NCBI RefSeq assembly: GCF_964340395.1
Contig: NC_135559.1
Coordinates: forward strand, 12,328,759-12,392,758
DNA from: Glandiceps talaboti
Taxonomy: Eukaryota > Hemichordata > Enteropneusta > Spengelidae
Length of the DNA: 64,000 bases
Direction: 5' to 3'
Below, one piece after another: positions 37,291 to 50,087 of this stretch. Every line of letters begins with the position of its first letter. The stretch's first letter is position 1. The notes below the pieces were generated by a model that made no database searches, was not told the origin of the DNA, and saw only the letters and a list, made by a program, of their open reading frames with translations. Made by a program: the position numbers and the translations under genes.

Positions 37291-39500
37291 GTCTACAACT
37301 ATGTACCCGAAAACCTGAAAGTGACATAAGGGTGACCTAAGGTTTTTTATGTTTCCCATTACTTTTTTATGGCAACTATGGATCGGTGGGTCGATTTTAA
37401 AAACAAATTCGTCTTCTTCATGTTCCTCTGCCTCTCTTTTTCCTCCTCTCTATCTTCTTTTTATTGGATTCCTGGTAACGAGACCTTTCCCCGCTTCTCT
37501 ACACAATTGCCATGTTCTCAGCCCCAGGCTAAGTTGAATAACATACCTTATGAAAGAAATGCTCTGTTACTGAACAAATGTCGTCGTAGCGACATGACCG
37601 CAAATATGTCAACAGTCCAGACACTTGCTTATTCTTGCCAGAGAGGGCGCCGTATCCCAAAATATTAAGGGCGGGCGAAAGTAACTTTTTTTATTTTGAT
37701 GTCGGAACTGAAAATTTGGGTCGCTCCAGTAATGAGAAACAGAAAAAAAAATAGGGTCACTCTTTTGAACTAAGTGAAGTTTTACAAGTATACCACCTTA
37801 TATATCATACTATATCATTATATTTCTATAGTACACACTGCAATGTATCTTTACAGCTGTAATTTTTTTTTGATCAGACAACCAACAATACATTCACACT
37901 TAAAATTGTTAACATTCAAATAATTAAGTTGGGGGTCGATTGTACCCAGAAGTAGTGCATCAATAGGTTGAAATCGTGATAACATTTGTGGGTTGTTGGT
38001 GCGGACCCATAAATCAATTTGATTGCATTTATTTATCATATCCTGTTGCAACTGTACAAATACATTTACCAACAGGTGATTCAATGCTTTTCAGTGTATG
38101 ATAAATCATTATATGTTGTTTTTAAAAAAAAAAAACATTCAAAAAAAGACATAGCCGTTAGATGGCAGTCAAATGGGTTTTCAGTAATTAATTCATATCA
38201 TTAATGAAATGGCAAAGATAATGATCTAGCACAGAGTAAAGGACGAATAGTCAATTTTATTCCCGCGCTTTTCCAGATTTCTAATTTTATTTTCTCTATA
38301 TTATAAAGTTTTAACTATTTTTCCTCTATAACTGGTTTTACTATTTCCTACCGAGATCAAATCTCGAGATCGAAATTGACTATTTGTACTTTACCCTGTG
38401 GATCTAGTATGGGATTTAAGGTTTAATCAAAATGCGATTTCAATTATCTATACAAAATTCAATAGATTAACCAACTAGGAGGCTGCCCTCAGCGGTCGCA
38501 TGCTGTAAACTCACAATGATGACAATTTCAAATGCATTGCCAAACTAAAAACCCTTTAATTTGGTTGAAATTACTCGAATTTTCACGAACAAATGATAAT
38601 TTTAAGTATTCAAGTCACTTCGATGTGGATCTAGCATAAATTATATAATAATTTATGTTTCTTCGAGGAAAAAAAACTGAACTCCCAAGTTGCCACTAGA
38701 TCACTCACAACTTTAGCAATAAATAAATAAAATAATCGGTCCAGAATATCCATAATGAGACAATGACCAATGTAAATCATAATCAGATATTAACGGAAAG
38801 TGCAGCCGTAGGTTAATTTTCAAGAGAGAAATCCAAATTTAAAAATGATATAATCACAATTCTATTCATCTAATGAACTTGCATTTATCTCAAAACGTAT
38901 CATGTAGCAAGTGTGTCTTGTAGTGTTTCATTCACTATCAATAGTTCGTTTGTTACATTCAAGTTATCAAATGGCAATGAAACAATCAACCAAATATTAC
39001 CAACTAGGTACCGGTTGTGCAAACTACATGTTGTGATGATTTCAGCGTTTTTATCAAATTTCAAATGAAATTATGAAATTGGTATACATTTTTAAGAGTA
39101 ATATCTTGATATGATTAGTTTACCAGAGAAATACATGCATAAAATTAGACTCATTTGCATAGTAATGTACTTTGGTAATTAGGTGATATCTTATTAGAGG
39201 TTGCTTCTATTTAAATGAAATTCTTTACATTTTGGGCTAGATCCATGCATATTTTCTTATCAAATAAAATGTAGTAATAAGGTAACATCTCATGAGTTCT
39301 TGGTTCAATTCTTATGAAACTTTGTACATATACTATTCAGGGTAATAGCTAGAGATGGTAACCATTTCTTCTGACGAGACCTTGTTTAGTACACATATTT
39401 TCCTCGTACAATCAACTGGGTAGGTTTTCAGTACAAATCATCCGTACTAATAAAAATAGTCTACATATTTTGTTGTGATTTTAGAAACGATTGTGTATCA
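37291..39500 (+). other. Downstream block of gene copy 2
   Basis: Nearly identical by eye to 51192-53430. It contains GGCTGCCCTCAGCGGTCGCA and the CATTTGCATAG segment. A 62-99-residue open frame near 37.35-37.67 kb exists in both copies but has no recognisable family and shifts between them, so I leave it uncalled. Confidence 0.65.
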
Positions 39501-40240
39501 AGATAGCTGGTATTAAATAGATCTGTTGAGGAAAGTAGAGCTAATTATAGGTCTACCTGCTACCGGTTTGGTTTCATTGCGAGGCTCATTGTGGGTTTAA
39601 GTTTCGAAAGCTCATCCACTCAACTTCTTGTCACTGTCGTTACTAAGAGCATGGTGAGTCATGGTTACTAAGCATATATCCATTTGATATTCTGCCAAAT
39701 TCGTTCAGTTATCAAACAGCCATGTAGTTTGGCTGTTGCTATGGGCGTAGTCATAGTCACGACACTTATGCAAAAAGAAATGATGATGGACTCCTACCCG
39801 CTGGATATCGAAATCGGTTTGCTTTGATTTTTAAAGCTATGTACTTATAGAAAGCTTTATGTGCTGTAACTGGTATTCCGTGTCAAGCAGATGTGCGGTT
39901 TGTGAAAAAGAGACAGCATTGTATAACATGCAAGATGGCTACCATATCATGTGACCCAGGTCAACATTTGAACCATCGTTCTTCAATATTTGTGTTGCTT
40001 TTACATGTAGTTTCTGACACAAACGCCTACTCCACCTTCGTACTTAACTTCAGATTGTTTCTTACGGTTCATGAATCCACAACTGAAAGAAAGGCGACGG
40101 GGCGGCCTCTGTATTCCCCCATTGGATCACCATCGGTTGCCCTGTGTAACATTAGGTTAGCTCTCGTTCTAAAAAAAAATAAGGGCATAAGGTATGAAAG
40201 AGCGGGAGAAAATTAGTCGGTAGTTCTTTGGATTTTCCAA
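39500..40240. other. Spacer with an inverted fragment of element Y
   Basis: TTGGCTGTTGCTATGGGCGT at ~39729 is the complement of the Y unit core. Nothing else recognised; the open frame at 39893-40216 lacks family features. Confidence 0.45.
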
Positions 40241-40310
40241 TTTTATTACAGGTTTAGCTGTTTTTAGTTTCTGTCTGAACTGTGGAAGCAGATGAATCCC
40301 ATCACTATTC
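40241..40310 (-). pseudogene. 70-bp LINE fragment
   Basis: Matches the 5' end of the LINE relic at ~55213-55278 (minus-strand YRQKLKTAKP region) and, like it, joins directly to repeat X sequence, so both derive from one insertion. Confidence 0.65.
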
Positions 40311-41560
40311 AGACATAACCGTTGAGGGCGTACGATTCCAGCGCTGAGACCCTAAACTATTTTCACTCCGCCTTGGGAGATGACGAAAACGCTTGTTTTC
40401 AAAGTCCCCCTCATAGAAGGTATCAACACTTGAAACGAGAACTGTTGTTTCTTACTCCCCTTCATTTCTCTCAACTAATTTCGTATGTCTGTATGCAGAG
40501 TTTGATTTTCGATTCTTGGAGAATGTATTTCACATCAATTTGATATAATACAGTATTCGACAATGGAGGAAATCCAAGGTGTCCTATTCATTACAATACT
40601 CTGGTTCCACAAAGTCTATTATAGTCTAGTTCATATGCGACTCACTCCACTCACGTACAGGGAAAATTGTTATTCTATAACAGAAATCTGTGCTACCCCA
40701 GCTGGGCGACGGGTAATGAACGCATATCAGTAGTAATCCATCACAAATTGACAGGCAGTTGCAATTGATTAGTTCATTTAAACAATTGCTCATTAACGGA
40801 ACTCCACCTCTCCAGTCTGAAACTAAAATAGTGTGGGGACGCGATAATGTCATCGCGATTATTTGAAGACTGTTGAGGGTAGCACACATTTATGTGCTAG
40901 AATAGCGACTTTCCCTTATAAGTAAGTGGAGATGATCGAAATAATCGTAACGCGTCGTATAGGAACTAGACCAAGTCTCTTGATAATCCCTTACTATTAA
41001 TATGTGACATCGACAGTGTAAAGTTCATACTCAATTGAAATAAATTTTTGCTTGAGATTAAACCAATCAAAACATACACAGCCAGTACTTTAACTAGACA
41101 GTAAGTACTTGTCATCTATTTACGATCAAGTTTCAGTTTGCTTTCAATTTATATTTACACTCATACACATGATTTACATCGAATGAAATACAGCTATGCC
41201 GACAACATGGTCGGTGCTAAATTGTCGATAGTCGAGTTAACATTTTTGTAAAATACCATTTTATTTGATGAAACAGAATTTAACAAAAAATTTTAGAACT
41301 TGGTAAATAGCTGTACTGTATGTATTTCTATGCGCAGCAAGACCAGACCAACAGCTAAATGCCAATTACCTTTGCTACGGTAACAATAATTAGTCAAGCA
41401 CTCAAATGTAAACACATCGCTCAAATGTTACAGTTGTGCTACAACACCATTGGCGGTATTTCTTTTTTTGTGCGTATTGTAACTCTTGCCTACCACATCA
41501 ACAGTCGAAAAAGATCGGAAGTTCACCTAAACCGCGCCACATCATCAGTTGTAACACGCA
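40311..41560. repeat. Partial extra copy of repeat X
   Basis: GTTGAGGGCGT...ATTCCAGC onward, X-MITE at 40623-40972, and the CTACAACACCATTGGCGG end at ~41435. It runs into GGAAGTTCACCTAAACC and then breaks off. Confidence 0.65.
40623..40972. mobile_element. X-MITE copy 2, with left-arm deletion
   Basis: Same arms as 30799-31164. The left arm has lost ~35 bp around GTACGACGCG. Confidence 0.65.
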
Positions 41561-41578
41561 TTGACTGCCAAACAGAGA

Positions 41579-43280
41579 ACTAACTGTAGTAGAGAAGAAC
41601 AACTGAATTATCGAAATAAAATGCTTTCAATGCTTTGATGTGGAATTTCGATTCTCTTCAATTATATCGTCGACGTATGTATTTCTTTTTCCAATATTTG
41701 CATGACATATTAGTAAACCAGATTATCAGAATGCAAAGAGAGCCCTTATTCTTACGGAGATACTTTTGTCATGACAGAGAAACTCCACCAAGCGACGAAG
41801 GAGAACGTCAAATAATGACACTTGCAGCTGATGCGTATTTAATTTGACAATGTCAAACAAAGTACTATAAGCTTGTTGATGTAGTTATGTGTCATTTGCA
41901 TAATTGGTGATTTTTTTGGAATATGGCAAATTTCAACTTGGTAATTGTGGGTAAAGTAAGTGATGTAAACTCAGGAGAGACTCATATTTGTACCAGAATC
42001 CACTGTGGTATTCCCCCTTTGATTGTAAGTTGTATCACTATTTTAATAGTGGAGTGGAAACTAACGCAGTAGTCTATTCAAACATAGCCGTTGAGGGCGT
42101 TCGATTCCAGCCCTTTGATGTAAACTATTTTCAACCCCGCATGAGAAACGACGAAAATGCTCATTTCAAAGTCCCATTCATATAAGGTGTCACCGCTTAC
42201 AACGAGAACTGTTATTTATTTGTCCCCTTCTAATTTCGTTTCTATCAACTAGATTGGGATGTCTTTATATAGAGTTCGATTTTCATTTGTTGGAGAATGT
42301 ACTTCACATTAATTTGACATTCTAATACAGACAATGGAGGAAATGTAAGGTGTTCTGTTTATTACACTACTCTGGTTCCATATATCTCTTATAGTCTAGT
42401 TCCTGTACGACGCGTTAGGATTATTACGAATCATCTCCACATCACATATAGGGAAAGTTGTTATTCTTGCACAGAAATCTGTGCTACCCCAGCTGGGCAA
42501 TGGGTAAACGACGCATGACAGTAGTAATTCATCACAAATTGACAGGCAATTGTAATTGTTGTTCCTTTAGAAAATTGCTCATTAACCGAACTCCATCTCT
42601 GCAACTGAAACGAAAGTCACGTGGTGACACGATAAAATCATCACGATTATGTGAATGCAGTCAGGGGTAGCACATATTTCTGTGCTAGAATAGCGACTTT
42701 CCCTATAAGTAAGTGGAGATGATCGTAGAAATCATAACGCATCGTATAGGAACTAGACCAAGTCTCTTGATAATCCCTCACTATAAATATGTCACAGTGT
42801 AAAGTTCATACTCAAGTGAAATAAATTTTTGCTTGAGATTAAACCGATCAAAACATACACGTACGTAGTCTGTACATTAACTGGTACGTGTCATCTATTT
42901 ACGATCAAGTTTCTGTTTGCTTCCAATTTATGGAATATGACTGCATATATGCACATTCAAGCACATAATTGATATCGAATGAATTACAGCTATGCCGACA
43001 ACATAGTGGATGCTAAACTGTCGATAGTCGCGCTAACATTTTTGAAAATACTATTCTATTTACTGAAAGACTATGATAATTTACAAAACCGTAGTTTTTA
43101 AAACTTGGTATATAGCTAAATATTTTTATGCGCAGCAAGACCACAGCAACAGCTGAATGCCAAATGCCCTGTGCTACGATAAAATAATTAGTCAAGCACT
43201 CAAATATAAACATTGCTCAAGTTGTGCTACAACGCCATTGGCGGTATTTTTTTTTATTTCGTGTACTTTAACTCGTGCCT
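41579..43280. repeat. Intact repeat Z (empty site) and full repeat X
   Basis: Z runs uninterrupted through GGAGATACTTTTGTCATGAC (41756-41775), the pre-insertion version of the site that holds the 12.3-kb element. X follows, with a MITE copy at 42392-42759. Confidence 0.75.
42392..42759. mobile_element. X-MITE copy 3
   Basis: Closest to the 30799 copy; arms intact (GTGCTACCCC / GGGGTAGCAC). Confidence 0.7.
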
Positions 43281-44720
43281 ACCATAGTCGAAAAAGGTCG
43301 GAAGTTCACCTAAACCCCGCCTCTTAACCCTTTGTCCTTATTCACTGTCTGTGCACGATCGCATTGTCGTTTGCAATAGTATTGTCACCAAAGTAACAGA
43401 GTGTGAAAAGGTGTTTTGGTTGTTTAACTTATCGATTTTTCAAGTGATGACCTCCAGTTCACCTGCCCACGTGCACGTTAGACCATATACAATGGAAACC
43501 ACAGCCTGTACTTTAACTAGTACGTGTCATCTATTTACGATCAAGTTTCAGTTGCCTTTCAATTTATAGAATACGAGTGTACATACGTACATTCAAATAC
43601 GTTTGATATAGAATGAAATACAGCTATGCCGACAACAAAGTCGATGCTAAACTGTCGATAGTCGTCCTAACATTTTTGTAAAATACCATTTTAGTTGACG
43701 AAACATAATTTACAAAATCGTAGTTTTTCGAACTTGGTATATAGCTGTACTGTATCCACATTTCTATGCGCACCAAGACCACCTGACCATGTTAGACCAA
43801 ATACAATGGAAAAACATAAGTGGAGACTTGAAAGAAACCATCGTCTGGCTCGACAGACATTATATGACATTCCTACATTTTTCTTTCTCTGGCTCTTACT
43901 AATAGCTAAACCTTAACAAGACGAAACTTGAAATACAGCTGTAGCACATTCTGCATGAAATGACACATTTGAAAAAAGAATCATGTTAACTGATATTATT
44001 TGGCGATGGATGGTCTGCTAAAAGATAATGGTAGCTAATGCAGACAACATATGTAACAATGTTTGTGCGACTTTTGTCGCTCCAGATGACGAATTGTTTC
44101 TTTTCAACTGATTTCTTGCCCTTCTTTCTTCAGGGGAACTGTAATTTGAAAAATCAACAATCAACTTTTGTAAATCCTCGAAACTATGACAACCTTATTG
44201 TGAGCACTGCACTACAACAATAAGTTTTAAACACATGACTCATGAAAAGTAGGCCTGCTTGTCCTACTTGTGTCAAATGCACTGTAATCAACAATAAATT
44301 ATCGAAACTGCTGTTTCCTCTGATAACTACTTTACAAGCACTACGACCATAAATCATGACTCAATGCTATCGAAACTGCTCATAAATTGGTCACTGGTGA
44401 TAAAAGTCTTGGACATTATCCAGATTAAAACAGTAGTGAGGCTGAGAAGTGCGACCAAAAGCATAGATCACTGGTGACACATAACTATCGTCCATTTGTG
44501 GAGAAAAACTACCTATAAACGAAGTTTTGATTCCCAAGTATAATTGTTGACGTAAGTGAATTTCAATTGTTTCCCTCAATACTACGTTTTTGGTATCTTG
44601 TACCAATCTCTGTTATTATGTTCAGCTGTATTCGCGGCAAAGTTGGGGTGGTCTAGGTTAATGGTGCTGGGGTGACTTATCAATGCAAAAGTCCAAACTA
44701 CATGTGTCTCTATCTGGCTG
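43280..44720 (+). promoter_or_regulatory. Conserved upstream block of gene copy 3 with putative 5' exon
   Basis: Same motif order as copies 1 and 2, but interrupted by a duplicated ~300-bp X segment (43490-43785, repeating ~42870-43160). The CRE-like CACGTCAT is deleted. Donor GAC|GTAAGTG at 44551/44552. Confidence 0.5.
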
Positions 44721-45102
44721 ACTAGCTAATACTGAGTTTGGCCCAAGACAAAATGGCGATCATTTCCTTATACATATATCGACGAAGACTAGACTTAAGC
44801 TATATCCAATCACAGTTGGCCTACACTTACCTATTTAATATCATATGTGTAGTAGTATCCACAATTGAATCTTTAGTGTTCAATGAACGTATCATATACT
44901 AATGTTTACGGTGCGGATATTAGTTTTGCTGACCTAGGCTGTACGGAAGAAGAACCCGTAAGCCGCACTACCAAGGTTTTATTATATACCCCATGTAGTG
45001 GCACGGAGACATCATTTGAATCACATAATCACATAAATTGGCAGTGAAATATTATTTTATTCTCAAAAACGTAAAAATAGCGAAGTAATTAACAATCAAT
45101 AA

Positions 45103-47079
45103 GGGACCGGTCAGTTTCTCCAGCCTGGGGGGTGGATTCTTAAATCGGGCCGACAAAAAGTCACTGACGCCCCTATCTGTAAACCCCAAAACAGGCTGAC
45201 CCCCCTATCACTTAATTCTAAAACATGATGACCCCCCCCCCCCCCCATATATGATATTCGCATGAGTGACAGGTATGTTTTGATCGTGACTCAGTGTGGA
45301 CTGCTTGACTGTCTTGCATCTACTTTATAAGATCCCGGGTTAGCACTATCATAATTATAATTATTGACTACACAGGGTAAATGTATTTGAAAAGGAGTTT
45401 AATAGCATCTTGACAGTGAAAGGTAGGGGGGAAGCTTGAGAAGGGAATATGTACAGCTGTCATGGGGGGTCCTAGGGGGTCTCCCCCTAGAAGCCCAGGA
45501 GGTTTTTAACTCTGAAAAGTCAATTTTGAGACTATTCAGACATTTTTAGAAAATAATTTCCAAGCTTTACAAGACAGCACCAACATGTAAAAAGCAACTA
45601 CATAAGGTTAAAATATTTTTGAAATATAGTTTGATAGGATCTTGACAGTAAGAGGTAGGGGGAGATCTTGAGACTGGGATGTGTACACCTCATGGGGGGG
45701 GTCCTAGGGGGTCTCCCCCTAGAAGCCCTGGAGTTTTTTCCCTGAAAAGTCAATTCTGAGACTATTCAGACCCTTTCAGACAATAATGTCCAAGCCTTAC
45801 AAGACAACACCAACATGTAAAAAACAACTACATAGGGTTGAAATACTTTTGAAATATACTTTGATAGCATCTTGACAGTAAGAGGGGAAGAGCTTGAGAC
45901 TGGGATATGTCCACCTCATGCGGGGGGGTCTGAGGGGGTCTCCCTCTAGAAGCCCTGAAGGATTTTTACTCTTATAGCCAATATTTACGCTATTTAAACC
46001 CTTCAAGCAATAACTTAATCCATGCTTTACAAGACAGCAAGTATCAGAAACTATTCTTTATAACTTACACTAAGGGTTGAAATATGTTCTTAAAAAGTTA
46101 AATGGCATCATTATATACATGTAGTAAAGGTCAGCACATCTAATGGTAGTATCATTGGTAGGGGAGATTTGGAGATTAAGGCAATTTTAGACTATCTTAG
46201 CAAACATTTCACATCATGAAAAGACAATATCATCTCATATTAGAATAGGGTGAAAATATTTAAGAAAAGTTTAATACCATTATGACAGTAAAAAGGTTGT
46301 TGGTGCATGAGTGACCTCTGGGGGTGAGGAAGTCCTTGGGGTTTCCCCCTGGGAGATATATAGTTTTTTGCTTGAGATACTAAGGCAATGTTTAGGTTAT
46401 TCATAACCTTTGAGGTAATATTTCCAAGCTTCGAAAAGCTAATCTAAATGTACGTTTTAAATGAGTTTCCTATATCACATAAAATAGACATGTAACATTA
46501 GTATAGGGGCATTAATATATGTATAATAAAGTCGCCGGTATGTTAGGGAACTTTAGGTGGTCATACCTAGTGTATAATAGAAACTGGAATCTGATGAGAT
46601 GTGGTGATTTGTAGTGTCAATAACATGACGAGTAGAACAATTTAGATTAACTTCATTTATAAACTATCTATGAAAATTGCCATTACGAAACCTTCAAGTC
46701 ACAAGTTCACTTTTGCCCCAAACTGCAATATAAGTGAAGCATTGATTGTGAAACAGCCAAGCATTTACATGACATGTTCTGTAACTAGTGTGGTAGCTAG
46801 GTAATACATGTATGTGTACATGTATAGTTATGTTTGAACTAATAAATAATATTAAAGAATTCATGTAAGAAACAGGGACAAGAACAAATATTGACATGTA
46901 CCACATTTCAGACAAGGCTATATGCCATTGTAGAAAGGATTTTTTTCTTCCATCACAATTTAAAACACAATGACCCCCCCCCCCTATCCACAATTTTCAA
47001 AACAGCATGACCCCCCCCCCTACTGCCAATTTCAAAAACAGGTGACCCCCCCCCCCTACCAATCCACCGCCCCCCACTC
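45103..47079. mobile_element. ~2-kb insertion with ~230-bp tandem repeats in the 5' intron of copy 3
   Basis: Replaces ~170 bp present in copies 2 and 4. Ends are rich in runs of C or G (GATGACCCCC at 45228; AGGTGACCCCC at 47040). Inside are three clear tandem units starting at ~45398, 45630 and 45860 (GATAGCATCTTGACAGT...GGGGGTCTCCCCCTAGAAGC) and two diverged ones at ~46085 and ~46255. No coding frame. Element class unknown. Confidence 0.6.
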
Positions 47080-47188
47080 GGTATATGATAAATTTGGTTA
47101 TATACTTTTGACAGTGTAACAATAATGAATGTCGATACTTTAAAGACAATATCGCACTTTCGTTGTATTTTTCAGACACAAACTCAAT

Positions 47189-47524
47189 ATGGCAGGACAA
47201 GAGGTCATGTACGTCTGTAATGCATATTATGATGATCCACGATTCAACAGAAAATTCCTAATGCCACTTATATTACTCAAAAAGAGCGACAAAGTGTTTG
47301 GTTTGGGATTTGATTATGTGGATGTATTTAAAATCGAAAACGGAAGTATCAACGGTAATTCCATATCATTCACTAAAGCATACCAGAAACACAACGTTAA
47401 ATACTGTGGTAACGTTCATTCTTGGATGCCTTTAGCAGCTTCTGGTACATGGACACTGACAAGTTCAGGCCATATCACTACTGGTTCGTGGACAATAAAA
47501 TCAATAGAACCGGACCAAAGTGAG
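47189..47524 (+). CDS. Copy 3 exon A (beta-rich domain)
   Basis: 112 codons; acceptor TTTTTCAG ends at 47175; donor GTGAG|GTATGT. Outside the length-variable patch I count ~16 amino-acid-changing and 4 silent differences from copy 2. Confidence 0.75.
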
Positions 47525-48408
47525 GTATGTAAAAGCCAGTTCTTTCTTATTCTTGGCGACAGAATAATGAAGCAATATCTACATCTTTAGAACACTGTGA
47601 TTACAAACCTACAGGGGGTCATGTCCATAATATGTATACTTCAAAAGATAAAAAAAGGTAGTTGTTGGAGTAAGGATAACGGACTGGACATAATTTACCG
47701 TAAACTTATCGGTGATGGGTGGATTGTAATAGGTAGTGCCATACTGTAACAACACCCCCCACCCACACCCACTCACACACTCACATACACCTCCCCAACC
47801 TAGACCTAAAAAATGTTGCCCTTAAAATTTTCTAAATATGTTTGCATTACCGTATCATAGTTTTTCACACATTGATATGCAATGAGCCAATACATATAAA
47901 TAGCCTGAAGCCATTGTTTGACACTAACATCACTCCAGACTGCACTCACAGTTGATACTCATAATTCTCAGAAGGTTCACGTAATAATGTAATTTTGATA
48001 GAAGGTCCTACACGACCAATGAAGAAATACAAAATGGTTTCGAAACAGGTGTAATCTCTAAGCTCTGAGACAGACTGGCTGACTGACTGACTGACTGACT
48101 GACTGACTGACTGACTGACTCTTGTGGAAAGCTTTCAGAGAATAAAACTAACGTGTAACACTCTAAAAACTGCACATAAAGTGCACATTCTGTTTTTGTA
48201 GCGTCAGGGGAATCCTATCCCAAACGCTCTTTTTATAAGTACTGTGGATCAAAAGCAAAAGGAGAGGTAGGACGGACAAAACAAAACAAAACAAAACAAA
48301 TTAAAACAAAAACAAAACAAACAACAGACCTAACAAAAAAGATGGGGCACGGAGGACCAAAAACAGAGAAAAGAAACCAACAAAACTCAACACGTAATGG
48401 CGGACAAA

Positions 48409-48465
<57 letters not shown>

Positions 48466-48489
48466 GACAGAGACACAGAGACATACAGG

Positions 48490-48537
<48 letters not shown>

Positions 48538-48546
48538 TAGAGGGAC

Positions 48547-48597
<51 letters not shown>

Positions 48598-48608
48598 TAC
48601 AGGCTCGA

Positions 48609-48639
<31 letters not shown>

Positions 48640-50038
48640 ACATTTATAGAGACACAGACAGACGGACAGACAGCCGGACGGACGGATGGATGGATGGATC
48701 GATGGATGGATGGCTGGATGGATGGATAGATGGATGGATGGATGGATGGATGGATGGATGGATGGATGAATTATTAATTAAATGATAGATGAAAAAAGTG
48801 ATATTTTGATATAGTTCGAAATGTTATTCACGTCTACAGACCACGTAGTATTTAAATCGGAAAGAGTTCTCAGTACTGAAGATGTACACCAATAAATTCC
48901 TAAAATTAACCAGATTTGCATATAATCTTTTAGTATATTTAGGATTCGAATTTATGTTAAGAATTGCCTTAAAATCATTGTTAAATGAATAAGCATTTAT
49001 TACTCAAAACATAGTTAGATAATGTTCTCAATTGGAGCAACTCTTTCGACCTACTTGAGCATTTGTATATCATATCTGGTGTGTTTAGATAATATTGGCA
49101 GGCAGTCAATCTAAAATAACAATTTATGTTTCAATTAAATATTGTTACTAATGTGTATTTATAATTTATTTGATCTCTATTCTATATTCAGGCTGCTCGA
49201 ATTGCCTTACTCCTGGAGCAATCTGGTATACACCACATTTATGGTGTCATTCCTTTTGAATTGCTGGACAAAATAGATGCACTCGGAGGAAGTGGCGAAG
49301 TGAACCATGGTGGCGCATATGGTGTAATAAGTAGAAAATACTCTAAGTACCACGAGGTAGAAGCGGATCATGTTCCGGCATTTTCAAGTACAACAGGTTC
49401 GTATTATTAATTAGTAAACTGCGTGTGGAGAGATTGAAGTTTTAAAATACTTCGCATTCTAAAATCATACCCTGCCCTTAGATAATAATGTGAAAGGTTT
49501 CCCACCTAAAACTGTTACAGGAAATGGTTAAATAAAATGTTCTTTGAAATAATGTCAAACACTATGTTCTCTAAAGGACAGTGGGGCTTACCGGGGGTTT
49601 ATCAATGTAAGTATCCGGTTATGCGAGTACCGTTAAAAAAATATGGCTTCAAAATATTTGGTTTCGCACTAAGACTTCCAAATTTTCAGTAAACAATGTG
49701 ATTAACATAACACCCATAATTACATGGTTAGTCATAAATTTATATGTGTTTATATGTGTGTGTATGTGTCTCTCTGTCTGTGTGTATGTGTGTGTGTGTG
49801 TGTGTCTGTGTATTTGTGTTTGTGTCTGTGTATATATACATTTGCAAAATTTCTTTCTAACTTCATAAGTCTATATATCACCATAAGGCGGGTGGCTGCC
49901 ATGAGAATGTGTGTGCATGTCTTAGAATTAAAGAAATGTTAAGATAGACACACATTCGATTGGTTATCGACTTTATCTCATAACTAAACATAATATGGTA
50001 GTAAATGAAGTTAATTACTTTGCGAGACAGACAAACAG

Positions 50039-50087
<49 letters not shown>

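Noticed and set aside
37349-37668. Open frame after copy 2 with a hydrophobic stretch (related one at 51250-51677)
   Set aside because: Frame and start differ between two nearly identical blocks and no family is recognisable; probably 3' UTR.
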